64,000 nucleotides of DNA from Laetiporus sulphureus 93-53 (lineage: Eukaryota > Basidiomycota > Agaricomycetes > Polyporales > Laetiporaceae), in the NCBI RefSeq assembly GCF_001632365.1, contig NW_024468515.1, positions 955,414-1,019,413 on the forward strand. Reading direction: 5' to 3'. The stretch's first letter is position 1; each line of letters opens with the position of its first letter. A program made the position numbers and the translations under genes. Shown here piece by piece: positions 11,738 through 25,198 of the stretch. The notes under the pieces are model-generated. The model searched no databases. It was not told where the DNA came from and saw only the letters and a list, made by a program, of their open reading frames with translations.

Positions 11738-13099
11738 TGTCTTGCTGGATCTCATCAGGCGGCGTTGTTCGCTTCGGTCAAAATCTTTGTTTTGTTCTTT
11801 GTCTATTCTCGATTTGCATCGCGATAAAAAGGGATCTTATTTGGGTTTGCTCTCATTGTTTGTCTTTGTTCTTGCATGCTCTTCCTTCATCGTATACCTG
11901 CTCTCTGGTGCTCATACTGTTATCGTTTGTCTTGTTGTCATACGTAGAATCGCTCATGAGTTGTCGCCGATACTGTCTAGCTCGTGTATTATAGTTTGCC
12001 ATCTCGTCTTCTTATTTGCTACATCATATTTGTGACTGAGTGAGTGCTGCACATCTTCGAGTCCCCGTGTTCCTTATTCTGACCTCTTTCGCATTGATTT
12101 CTTGGATCGTCTCGCACTTGAGGTCGAATATTTACAGCAAAGTCATGATCCTTTCCCATAGCTTGCGTGGTTGGTACGCGTGCTTCTTCACTGTTGTGTC
12201 CGACGAGTGATGAGTTTTGCATTTCTCAAGTGAAGTCAGATGGGCAGGACGTCGGTACCCTGAAATTAACGGCATACCTGAGCAGCTTCGTCAATCCGGC
12301 AACTCTGGCACGAATGATATAGGTTCTATGGAGCGTCAGTAACTCTGCTATATTCCCAACGAGTTTGGCTCGAAATAACATGACTTCACCGGCGATCACA
12401 ACCGGAATTGCAGCCTGAGGATGCTCGTTCATGAGAAGAGGGGAAAATGTCATTCCAACTCACTCATCTACATGAATGCACAGCATGAGGGGGGAACGTT
12501 AGTTCGTTGGTCGACGGCGCTAGACGGACTCAGACGTGAGCGCTGCTAGACGCGTCGCGCGTTTGATCACGTGGACGAATCAATTTGGTCACGGGATTGA
12601 ATGGCGCAATCCACACACTGGCTTGCATCGTCGAGCTGCGTCGGTTCGACATCGTGAAGGCAACCTTGAAGCTTGATCTCTGCACACCATCATCCCGCTT
12701 CACGTTGTCTTTCACTGCTAGTAGGGCGTCGGCCCCAATGGCCTGCATGTCTTGGCTCGGCGGCATCCTGTTATAACAGTGGCAATACTAATTCCGAATG
12801 GAGACTGGAGACCCAATAGTCACCGCTCCTCGAGTCGACGCTCGACTCCATTCTCGACCCACTCTTCCCGCATCTCTTCGCCCCTCAACGGCATTGTGTG
12901 TCTTCATAGAGAAGAGCATATTTCACTGCCATTGGACCCGCATCTGAACTCTGACCGAGTTCCAGATTGGGAGGCTTCCACGCTCGCCACCTCAGCACGG
13001 ATGTGAGTCGTTCCCTCAAAAATGTTCTGTTTCGTTCTCATTTTGGCTGTACCATCGATGACAGTTTGGCTGCGCCATCAGACGGCATTCACCATATAG
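11738..13099. other. intergenic region; may hold an upstream exon of the DUF202 gene
   Basis: The first part (11738-12060) is T-rich and fits a 3' UTR. A Ser/Arg-rich open frame at 12752-13006 ends at a good GTGAGT donor and could be a 5' exon of the following gene. Its phase does not join simply to the exon at 13100, so it is not annotated as coding. Confidence 0.35.
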
Positions 13100-13598
13100 A
13101 GATATTATAACCATACTTCACACGACCTGCGCGAAGTCTACACGACTTTCCTGATGCCAGTCCATGTCGAGAACTCCGGAAGCACCACTCGCGACTACCT
13201 GATGCTCGAACGCAATCTCCTGTCGCATGTCAAGCTTGGCATGCTCCTATCCCTGCTTTCGTCGTCTGTCCTCCTCAAGGTCCGTCTCACTGGGGCTTCC
13301 GCTGGGGGTGATCCGCACGGAATCCGAATACCGATATCCACGATTGAGTATATAGCGGCGGTGCTGGCATTGTGCGTGGGGATATTTCAATACTATCGGA
13401 CATCCTATGACCTCAAGACCATGCGTGGATTCCTCGTGGCGACAAAGTACGTGATCGTTTCATTGATATGCCAGTGTATCCTGACTGACAGAGGTCGTCA
13501 CTCTGCCAACTTGTAGGATACATTTTACCATCATGGTGTTGGTGGCAGCAGTTGTACTTACGACATGTATCGTGCTACTTGCGGAAGAGTCATTTTGA
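13100..13598 (+). CDS. DUF202-domain small integral membrane protein (5' end unresolved)
   Basis: The product resembles the DUF202 (YidH-like) family of small membrane proteins of unknown function, also found as the membrane module of VTC proteins. Exon 13100-13446 reads EVYTTFLMPVHVENSGS, then TRDYLMLERNLLSHVKLGM, which matches the family signature ENxGSxxRDxLxxER. Hydrophobic stretches follow: LLSLLSSSVLLKV, IEYIAAVLALCVGIFQYY, and in the second exon (13517-13598) FTIMVLVAAVVLTTCIVLLA. This predicts three membrane spans. The exons join in frame across a GTACGT-TAG intron. Translation could start at ATG 13154 (124 residues), but the frame is open back to an acceptor at 13099, so an earlier exon is likely. 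Family membership is judged from motif and topology. Confidence 0.65.
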
Positions 13599-13882
13599 TG
13601 ATGATCAATACCTATTTACACAGCTGGACCACTTTAAGATGGTGCTGCGCGCGGTTATGTCTCACCAGCCGCACGCGTCGCCCAATTCATTCCCGCACTT
13701 GCCACGAATGTATCTGTCATGATATCTGGCGAGAAACTGATCAACACACAGCTGTCATACTTATCAACAAACACTGTGCCAATTGTCCAGCCGCTCGAGC
13801 AGTACAGCCCCCTCGCCCCCGCCTCGCCTGTCTCGCATGCCCAAGACTGCCAACCGCACTCCCTCCCCCATGTACCTCTGCT

Positions 13883-15939
13883 ATGATGTCCGTCGATGCC
13901 CACGATTATATTCCGCCGCTCGCATTCGAGCCGTTCGCAGTCAGTGTAACTCAGCCCGAATTGGCTGCTGCTCTTCCTGTTCCTACGCCCCCGGGTGCGA
14001 GCGCGAGACGCGGCACAAGTGATGGCCCGCATGCGCACCGCAATGGGCTTGGACCGTGGCACGCTTCGACCAGGATCCCGCTGCACGGTCCGCGTCTGAG
14101 CAGACGACAACTCCTCCAGCGCGGACTCGCGCTCGGCCTCGCGGCACAGCAGGCGCCTATCCCGAGCAGCCCTCCCGTCCGTGGCGCCTCTCTACCGACG
14201 CCCAACACTGACTCGCGGGACGATCCTGCACCACAGAGCTCGACGCGACAACATGCATATGTCGATAATGAACCTTACAGCCCAGTTCCGGTAACCCCGC
14301 CCTCGTATATCGCTGATGGGGTGAGCCGATCCACGTCCGATGCGGTGCCCAACTCGCTTCCAAGAAAGATCAGCGAGGACGATCGTGGTACGCTGCACAG
14401 GAGGAGAAGGAGGGCGACAACTGGCGGGGACGGCGAACAACGTGGAGGTGGCCTGTCGACCGATGGGCAGGGCATGGGCAGTGCGGATAGAGGGCGAGGT
14501 CTGGAGGCAAAGGCTCATAGCATCTCGCGGCCAAGTACAAGTGCACTCGACAGACGAAGTGACCACAAGCAGGACCTGCCCCGTGCTGTCCTCGTCAACA
14601 GCATCCTCGCAAGCTCCAAAGAACAAGCCGCCGCCACCGACGTCGCCGGAAAGCACGTCGACGCGGCCAACCCTCGATATTCCATACTGGACTCTGCGAG
14701 CATCCTCTCCTCGCGGCCCGCATCGGCTCTTTCAGAGGAGATGATCGACCAGCTGGAAACCCTTGCGGAGGGGCTCCGCGCGCTGAGCGTCGGGTCCAAC
14801 GGGCCTCCAGATTCCCCAGCGCCCACGCAGACCGTCTACACACCTGTGCGTCCGCTCGTGCGCGTTTCCAGTCCGAAGCATGGTCCACGCGCATGCTCGC
14901 CGCAGTTGCAGCCTGCGATGCAGCGTGCAGGGAATCCGCGAGTTGAGAAGGAGCCGGTGTCCCAGGCGCAGGCGCAGGCGCCCGCGTGTGGTCCGGTGGA
15001 GGGCGCTGATATGGAAGGGAGGAGTGAGATGGAGACAACGCAGATGGACGAATCCGTGTCTTATTGCTCCTCGGCGAAGGGCAAGTGCAAGACAGCCTCG
15101 ATTGAGATGGAACATGTTGAAGAACAGGTGCCAGAAGGGGTGAGTCTGCCCTCCGCCAAGTGGTTGACAATGTGCCGTCTGACATCCTGTAACCCTCATA
15201 GACAATGCAGCCTGTCGAAGATCACCCTGCAGAGCCAAATCTTGATGACTTGGAGCCTCTTCACATATATGATCCTCATGTCAGCCGTTCGTGCTTTTCA
15301 TAGCTGTCTACATTCCCGCTCACATGTCCCGTGTAGAACGCACCCGAGTTCCTCGTAGGCACCTCCACCTCGCTCCTCGTCCAAGCAACCCCAGGCTACC
15401 ACAGCATCGTCCGTCCCCGCGCACACCCAGCTCACCGCAGACGCAATGGGCCCCGCCGACGCCCCGGCGCGCTCGTCCTCGCGCTCGGCTCCCAGCTTGA
15501 CCATCACGGCTCCGATGATGGCCACGAGAGCACGCCTGCAGATTCCACGCCGCATACGGGCGACTCTCGCTCGCGCTCACGCTCACGCTCCCACTCACGC
15601 TCACGCCAGCCCCAGGCGCCGCGGCCGCAAGATCTTGACCTGAAGGCCCTCGAGCTCCTCGTGGGCCCCATGGAATCCCGATCAAAGCCCAAGCCAAAGG
15701 CGAAGGAGAAGCCGAAACTCAGAGTCGCCCCGGTGCAGGTCGCCGCGATCGGCAGGTCTCCGAAGCTATCGCCGCTGGAGAGAGCGGACAAGCCGCTGGT
15801 GACTCGGTATCCCACCAGACCTCTCCTTTCGCCTGCGAGCCCGCCTGCTACTAACGGCCCCATGCTTGGCCGCAATCCTGTGCGCCGGCATGCAGTGTTT
15901 GCTTCCTTCGTGCGCTGGTTTCGCCGATGGACACGATAG
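13883..15939 (+). CDS. hypothetical disordered Ser/Pro/Arg-rich protein
   Basis: Not recognised. Three exons (13883-15139, 15202-15279, 15337-15939) join in frame to 645 residues, ending in TAG. The protein is mostly low complexity. It has a proline-rich N-terminal third, a central segment with SEEMIDQLETLAEGLRALSV that could form a short helix, an acidic glutamate patch, then a run of alternating Arg/Ser (RSRSRSRSHSRSR, near 15570-15605) and a basic Lys/Pro region. Its C-terminus is basic and aromatic (FVRWFRRWTR). An RS stretch is known in RNA-processing proteins, but alone it does not assign a function. The start is the tandem ATG at 13883/13886. The same frame is open further upstream to 13565, but that part looks non-coding. 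Confidence 0.62.
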
Positions 15940-16308
15940 ACTTTTGCCCTGTACGTGCTACTGACTCATGGCCTCATGGCCTCATCACTCATTGTACATT
16001 GTACATTTTACTTACTACTCCCAGTCGCTTGTTTTCCGTGCATCTGCGCGCAGATATCCCCGCTCTGTTTGCTCTACCATTATGTCGAGTGTGACTTCGT
16101 ACCAAATACAGTGCCATTATGCTGCGTTATATTCTCTAAGCTAATCTCAAGATATGCGAATACAACACGAATGGGACCATGACGATGCGATGATGCACAG
16201 ACCACGTAACGTATATGACTGCTTGTTGTAATGCATCCACCAAGCAAAAACTACATGCCAGAAGTCCCTAAAAGCAGACGAGATGTTCCCTCCCCCTTCT
16301 CAGAGACA

Positions 16309-19080
16309 CTATGAGGATTCGCCGTCAGCTGCGCTGATGGACGTGGCGCTCGTGGGCGGCGGTACAGCTGAAGGAGGTCTTTTCACTCCCGACGACGCAC
16401 CATCGACTTCGCCGAAGTAGCCGCTGATCGTCATAGAGCCCACTATGTCAGCCAAACCAGCTGCCGCATCCCCATTCCAACCGCTATCCTGCATGTCCTC
16501 CTTCATCTGCCCTTGACTGCCCTTGCCAGTGCCGTTCGATGCTCCAGGCGAGCGCGAGCCGCTCTTCGGGTTGAACAGCTCGGCGTTAGCCTTGGGCGGC
16601 GGCCGCTCGAATCCAGACTCCTGGTCATCTTCGTGGCCAGCCTCAGAAGCATTCTGGGCAGCTGGCTGGGAGGAGTTGGGGTAGTGCACAAGCGCAGTGC
16701 CCTGGACGGAGCCGCCAGGCGTCATGATAGATCTTGTCGTGGACGTATTCGTCCAAGCACCGCCCACTACCGGTAACCGTTTCTCCGGGCCTGAAGGCAG
16801 CGGTGGGAAGTCGGTTGATTGTAGTGATGGATGGGACTGGTGTTGAGATGTCGAGTGGTTTTGTCCGCCGAGGCGCGCAGGGGACATTGTTCGGGAGTTA
16901 GCGTTGCTGTGATCGTGATGTCGGGGACCTGAGGCGTGGAGACCTGGCTGGGGCTTCAGCCCTACTGCCCAATCTGGGCGCGCAGGGAGGGGATGCTTCG
17001 AGGAAGAGGACGTGTAAGTTTGCCGCGACGACGACGTGGATGACGACTGGGAGAACAAGATACAAGCATAACCGGGAACATGTAGAGTGAGGGAGCTCAG
17101 AACTGGAATATACAGGTACATAGGAAGAAACAGAGCAGGTACTCACCGTAGTTGAGGACGTCTCATCGCCTGGTGTTCTTGCGCCGGTACTACCACTAGC
17201 ACTGGACGTTCCGGATATCCTTCGGTTACTTAATCTTGGTCCGACAGCATCGCTGCCGCCACCCATCACGTTGACATTGTAGATATAGCCATTGTTACCG
17301 GCTCCAGGGCCATAACTCCACGAGCCGCGAGTCCGTGGCGCGCCTCCGCGCCTACTTCCATGGCTGCTCCTAGATGAATCTCGACTGTGGTTAGCACTGT
17401 CACTAGCTCCATTACTGTAAGAGCCGTTGTTTGCCATTTCGGGCATATACGTTTGGCCTGGTGCCTGCGGCGGAGGGCCATACTGCCCGGGATGCTGGAA
17501 AGCAGGGGGCGGTGGAGGATAGCCCTGCATTGCGTACGGATTGTAAGGGGTTGGATGTATGTATGGCGGAAACGGCTGAGGTTGGTGTACATTTTGGGGT
17601 TGAGGAGACGATGGTTGGGAGTCCTGGGAGGATAAGTTTAGAGTTGCACTTCCAGGACTCTGTGGCGGCTGGGGGAGCTGTTGTGGTGGTGGCTGCTGCC
17701 ACATGTACGGATTTGTGTATGGCATCGTGCTGGGCTGATAAGGAGAATACATGGCATCGTTACCCATCGGGTTACTTGGATCGTGAGGAAGGGGAGGGTA
17801 TCCGTACGGTACATAGTACGGATAGTAAGGACCTGGCATTTGTCCCGCCACGGCACCATACGGGTACATGTAAGGCGGCGGGAAATATCCTGGAGCAGAA
17901 GGTTGTGCACCATATTCAGGACCAGCAACCGGATCGTAAAGAGTGGCGTAGTTGAATGATGGAGATGTCGCTCTGGAATTGCGCGAACTTTCGGAGCCGT
18001 TATAATGCCTGTTTGCTCGAGATGAACCCCCACGCCGGCCATCCCTCTTGTCGCGGATCACAGGCCCGGACCATTCGCTCTCCGTTGCAACAGTGCTGGC
18101 TGAGTCGTCCAGGTCGCCAACACTGCTTCCGCGGTCGCCGCTATTGGAGCATGAGCCAGAGACGAGGCTGAAAGTGGAGGAGTTGGCGCTCATATCTCGT
18201 TCCTTCTCTTTCTCTTTTTCCTCGAAGTCCATGAAGATTCTTGACCGGGCTTCATTGTAAGCCGCCTCGCGCTCTTCTAGAGTACGATGCCTTTTAACGC
18301 TGTTGCCAGTTGTGTTGCTACGTCCACCAATGCTGCTCGTTTCAGATGGCTCTACATCAGAGAGCTCAGCGTCTTCACCAGCGACTGATCCCGCTTGGGA
18401 GGTCTGCCGGCTCTTGGGACCCTCTGCCGTCCTTCGCGTCATGATTTTGAATGCGGGCTGCGCGGATTCTTCCACGGGCACGAGCTCGCTCATTCGTCTT
18501 GCAGGACTAACAGACAGCCCTGGGTGAGAAAGTCTGCAGTGGAATCGGGAAAGGTAAACTCACATGCGGCTCTCCGAGCGAATGTACACCGTGATGACCT
18601 TAGTCGCATTGTCGCTTTCAGGTGCTAGGTTGTAATATGCAGAGCACCGATGTACGAGTAAACGCTGATAAGAAGTAGCGGGAGTGAAGTCGAGGCGAGT
18701 CCTTCGGTAGAGAAGACATCAGGATCGCACGACGCCGGCAGCCGCACAAACACTCACCTTCGCTCATTAATGAGACTCTCCATTTGCTCACCCAGCTTCA
18801 GTACGTAAAGACGATCTTTGCTCCGAAGGGCTTCGATAATCTGCGGGTCTGGCCCCGTGGAAGCGTCCGTGCTCCCAGATGAAGAATCGGCAGCGTTGGA
18901 CGAGGACGCGGCAGTGTTCTCGTCCGGAGAGCCGTTTCGAGAGGACTGCATAATGAAGGAGCTCAACGAAGGAGATTGACCTATCGCATTCGCCGACAAC
19001 GAGTGTCTGGTGTGGATCTCTGGTGCGCTCGTGCTCGTGCCCGCTGGAGGGGAAGCAGCGCTCACAGTCGCAGTCGCCAT
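16309..19080 (-). CDS. R3H and SUZ domain RNA-binding protein
   Basis: Probably a cytoplasmic single-strand nucleic-acid-binding protein related to the R3HDM/Encore group. Four exons (19080-18758, 18701-18564, 18506-17147, 17046-16309) give 852 residues. The Ser-rich N-terminus is followed by the R3H domain at about residues 75-155: KDRLYVLKLGEQMESLI, then RTRLDFTPATSYQRLLVHR with the R-x3-H core, then YNLAPE and VITVYIRSESR. A SUZ motif (TLEEREAAYNEARSRIF) lies near residue 220. The remainder is a long Tyr/Pro/Gln-rich disordered region (YMYPYG, YYPYYVPYGYPPLP) typical of mRNP proteins. The R3H domain is split over exons 1 and 2 and is easily missed in single-frame searches. ATG 19080 is chosen because upstream codons look like 5' UTR. 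The last intron is long for this locus (100 nt). Confidence 0.87.
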
Positions 19081-19618
19081 TGCAGCTAGCAGTATGATCG
19101 ATGGAGTTTCGATACTTGCCACGCCGATATCAGCCACGCGAGAGGATCTAATGGATTTGGAGTTGCGCAGCTTTTGCCTGCAATTACGACCAGATGGCTC
19201 AGCTCGTATAGCGCGTGCTACATGCTCTCTACGGGAGCGACGTGGACAACGCACCGACTGATGAGATGTTGCGAGGTCGTTCACGTGGTCAGCAGGACGG
19301 GGAGAAGAGGAGGGAGAGGGAGGGCATGAGGGTAAGTGAAAGCTGAGCATACAGCGCTCGCCGACAAAGTAACAAGCGCCCAATGTCACGTTCATACCGG
19401 CGCCATCGCGTTGCGGTCCGTCGATCAACTCGTACGCTCAGCGCTCATACTTAAGTCCGGGTTTGCATAGCATGTAACCAATCATCTACGTAAATACAAC
19501 ACTCTACTTCAGTGCACAGAAATGGTCGGTCGCACGACCTGGTAGATGTTAAAGCTCAAACTGCATGGGGAGGGTGGTCAATTCAGCATTCGCTATTGAC
19601 GTGGAATGATTGAGCCGC

Positions 19619-21634
19619 TCACCAGAAAATAAATATACAGACGCCATACACCGCTAGTGCGAGCGCCGCTCTCGACAGCGTCTTGCTCGCACTCGGGTCA
19701 GATTGCGATAGCTGGAGACGCGGAGCATGGGTTAGGACATGCGCTGATAGCGAATGATAAAATGATGCTAACCTGCCAGTAGAACAGCCCGGGTAGGATG
19801 AAGGATATCGTGGTCGACCCGGTGGACCCGACAAATGACAGCACTGAAGCCAGTGTCAGAAAGGACCAACGACTGAACACGGTTTAGTCTCGCACTAGAC
19901 ACGCACCCATTTGCAAGTCGTCAACGAAGTATGCTATCATAAATCCGCTCACGACAATGCCGACGGTGAGCAACACATGCTTGAGAGGACTCATGTCCGT
20001 GTTATCACTATGCTCATCCTCAATTTCGTCGTCCTCGACGTCCGTCACCTGCTTCGACACATGCCCCATATGGAAGACCTTGTCCAGGCAGTTTCGGCAT
20101 GGATGCACCTGCAGAGGATACGAGAACATCACAAGTATTGCGACGGAAAGTTGTCCAACTGCAATGAACAGCGAAGTGGACGGATACATTGCGATGATGT
20201 TCGCGCCGACCTAGTGACGAGAAGTTCAATCACAGTCTGATAGCCTCAGCAGGAGATTGTGTGCTGACCTTCGAGCCGAATGTGAGATATCCGAAGATGG
20301 CGATGACCTCATAGATAATCGCCGCCGATCCAATGGAAGTCCCGATCACGATGTTCATTCGCGTCTGCGTGTTGGATCTAATCTCATTGAATATTGGAAA
20401 TATCTGAGCAACATAGCAAGTCGCGTCAGAGCGTTCGCACCATGGTACCAGACGCGATCACACGTACGTTCTGAGCGCATGTGTACGCGAAGACTTGAAC
20501 AGGGAATGTAGAGACAAAGCTCGGGCTGAAATGTACCAGGTGTATATCGCCGGCAGCTGGTGTACCTTCGAGAGGGAAGAAGTAGCACACCACGACCACA
20601 ACAACCAGATACGCTGTTCCGAATGCACGTTCTTCAGCACCAAGCATGAGAAGACGAAGCAAAAAGGGCTCACCGACGGAGAAGAGAGCGATATAACTTG
20701 TATGTCTAAGGCTGTCTATCTTGCGCATAAACGACAGTGGGAAAAGTATCGACATCATAATGCTAATCCATACTCGGCCGGATTGTGCCCATACAGGCGG
20801 AGAAGTCGATGCCAGATCATGGTATAGAGCAGCGACGACCTTTGGCATGAGCGACTTGACAATAATCAGGTAGCTATGCAGGCAAATGAGCCTGCTACAT
20901 ATGTGATCAGGAATGTTGGCAACGCTCACCTGATTGACACACCGAAGCACTTGATCGCAATGGCGGCGTCGAAGAACACAGCGGCTCGTGGGAACGTCAA
21001 CTCAGCAACAGCAAAGAACGAAGCCCTGCGGTGAGGCACCTTGGTCGCACATAGAGATAACAGGTATAGTCCGAAGGCTGCAACGCCCCCCGAGAAGAGA
21101 CAAGTTATGATGCCAGGAATAATTCCCGCGGAGGCCATGGCCTGCATAAGTTGATGGCATCAGTTAGGGAAGAATGTATCAAAACCACCCACACTTACCA
21201 GAGGGAACGTAAGCATTCCTGTCAGATTAATATGATGTGATCTGTCGGTATAAAGTACACAGAGTGACTTACCACTCCCAATGATCGTGTTCGCTAGGTT
21301 CCCCACGGAACTTGACAGCGTAGCATGTCCATCTCTCTTCAACCGTCTAGCACTCGCCTCCGCCCCCAGCAAAGCATCGCCCTCCCCCAAATTCTCTATT
21401 CTCGCCTGCACGTCCTCGTGCTCAGCCTCTGCGGGCGCTACACCGTACGTCTGCACCATCTCGTGCTCTTCTTCCGAGTGCAGCGACGTGGCCGAGCCGT
21501 TCTTGTGCCTCCTATAAGGCGAAAGGGGCAATAAGGAGCGGGTATCGGCGTGCCAGCTGGATCGCTGCGAGTGGCATGCGTGGTAGCCACAATAGTCGAT
21601 TGCACCCGCAATTGATGGCCGGATCTATTTGCAC
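19619..21634 (-). CDS. AVT-type vacuolar amino-acid transporter (AAAP family; first exon unresolved)
   Basis: A multi-exon transporter of the amino acid/auxin permease family, closest in style to yeast AVT5/6/7 and animal SLC38, which move amino acids across the vacuolar membrane. The soluble N-terminus contains TRSLLPLSPYRR. TM1 begins LSSSVGNLANTIIGSG and continues through a 20-nt exon (21218-21199, GMLTFPL) into AMASAGIIPGIITCLFSGG. Further spans include SRVWISIMMSILFPLSFMRK-like, AYLVVVVVVCYFF, MNIVIGTSIGSAAIIYEVIA, MYPSTSLFIAVGQLSVAILV and VLLTVGIVVSGFMIAYFVDD. The last exon is 19711-19619. The frame at the 5' end is open from about 21634 after a TAG acceptor without an ATG. The start codon must lie in a small upstream exon, close to or overlapping the RPB4 promoter. 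Confidence 0.85.
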
Positions 21635-21701
21635 TTGTTATCTAAAGGCTTTGGAAACTAACAGATGCAAATAGCCGCCTTCGTCTTTGACCGCCAGCAG
21701 C

Positions 21702-22326
21702 ATGCCTCCCCGTCTGCGACACCGACCCCAGCCTGAGGAGGAAGATGCTGCGGTGCTGAAGCTTGGGCCTGGTATACCTCATCTTTTCTATGCGTTAAAA
21801 GAAATAAATTCATATTTAATCGTGCAGAGTTCAACAATGCTGGTTGTCTGCTCATCTCGGAAGTGAAGTACCTGCTCGAGAACAGAGATAAAGATGCCCC
21901 GGATACTGCGTGCGTCATGAATGCCATGCAATCTATGCGACACTGCTGACACGCTAGTCAGTGTTTACAACAAGACCCTCGAGTACGTCAAGACGTTCGC
22001 CAAGTTCAACACCACGGATTCCGCCAGCGCTGTCCGAGAGTACGAACCCTCTTCACGCTCATGTCAAATTAATCTCACCGACGCATGCACAGGACCCTTC
22101 GGAGAGAACCTGCTCTGACTCAGTTTGAAACCGCACAGATAGCCAACCTTTGCCCTGCCGACGCTGAGGAGGCGAAGAGCATCATCCCGAGGTGAGCCAC
22201 GCTCGCCTACGAACATTCGTCAAGTACTCACAGAGTAAACAATCCAATAGTCTCGTGAAGATTGACGATGATAGGCTGCAAGCCCTCCTCGACGAGATCC
22301 AGACAATGAGGAAGTTCCAGTCATGA
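21702..22326 (+). CDS. RPB4: RNA polymerase II subunit RPB4
   Basis: RPB4 forms the stalk of RNA polymerase II with RPB7 and links transcription to mRNA export and decay. Five small exons (21702-21771, 21828-21909, 21962-22039, 22093-22191, 22251-22326) join in frame to 134 residues. The sequence reads AAVLKLGPEFNNAGCLLISE, then YNKTLEYVKTFAKFNT, AVRETLRREPALTQFE, TAQIANLCPADAEEAKSIIP, and ends DEIQTMRKFQS. These match the RPB4/HRDC-like core, including the conserved YNKTLEY, LTxFE, AQIANLCP and EEAKxLIPSL segments. The length is near that of animal POLR2D and shorter than yeast Rpb4, which carries insertions. No exon exceeds 100 nt, so ordinary ORF scanning misses the gene. It lies head-to-head with the AVT transporter, with under about 70 bp between coding frames. 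Confidence 0.92.
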
Positions 22327-23348
22327 CCTCTTACCCTCGCCGCCGACGGTCTCGATCAAGAGTGGGTCGTCAATTTTCTACTCTCGAAGCGTAGCCAAAG
22401 TATCATTATGGGATCTGCATGGCGACATTGACGATACCAGCGTGCAAGCAAACGTTACGACGATTCGTGCGTGACTCGGGTCCAGGGCAGGCCGCCCCGG
22501 GAGACTCTGCCGCTGAGGGTAGTATGTGGTACGACCAGGTGTGTCGACTAGACAATGGTCGAATTTGGTGAGGCATATGGGCGGATGATTGGTGTATCTC
22601 ACAGTTCTGTCTGTACGGTAGCAGGTCGGAATGGATGTGCATTTACACCAATATGGCGAGAGACAGATAGACGAGGGAACCCGATGCGTTAGCGAGGTTA
22701 CACCGCATCTTGTCAGTTCTTTGATTGCATAGTGCAACAGTGAGCAGACATAACACGCATTATCTACATGTCAGAGACTCACATCTGACAAAGTGTTCAC
22801 CTTCTATATGCAGTTCACAGTAGCTTAGACGGTGTTGTGTTGCCCACCGTAAAGATTAATCATCTCGAGAGCTGAAATGCATCGTCCAGCGGATGGATAT
22901 TCACAGGGATAGTATGTACAGCGCTGAATGACGCAGAGTAGAAACAGCACGAACCAGTGTAAGTACACCGAGGCATGATATATGCGGTCACTTAATAACT
23001 ATTCAATCAGGCAAGAGAACTTGTACCGTGCTCATTTACAGCGTCGACGCCCGGCACTTATTGCGCTCACATCTCAGGTACGAGCACATCGACGGGAATG
23101 GCGACCTCAAACAATCTGCAGGTTACATATGACATTATTCTCCAGTTGCTGCACCCGGCATATCTACAGGTTCCAGGAAAATGAGTATACTTCTATGCTG
23201 TACACTTTTATCTTGTACGGCGAACGCAAAACTACGAGAGCGACGAGGCGAAGGGGCTAATATGCATGACTTACTATACAATGAGATCCAGATCTAGCAT
23301 CAGAAAGCAAAAAACAAAGAAAACGACCACATCCACCACCTCGAGCCC
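22327..23348. other. intergenic region between RPB4 and xylulokinase
   Basis: About 1 kb between two convergent 3' ends. I see no gene; the open frames (22378-22737 minus, 22982-23260 plus) lack any motif or coding character. Confidence 0.6.

Positions 23349-25198
<1,850 letters not shown>

Noticed and set aside
13565..13882. N-terminal extension of the 13883 protein to 13565
   Set aside because: This part overlaps the end of the DUF202 gene, has Cys/His-rich non-coding character, and a tandem ATG at 13883 offers a natural start.
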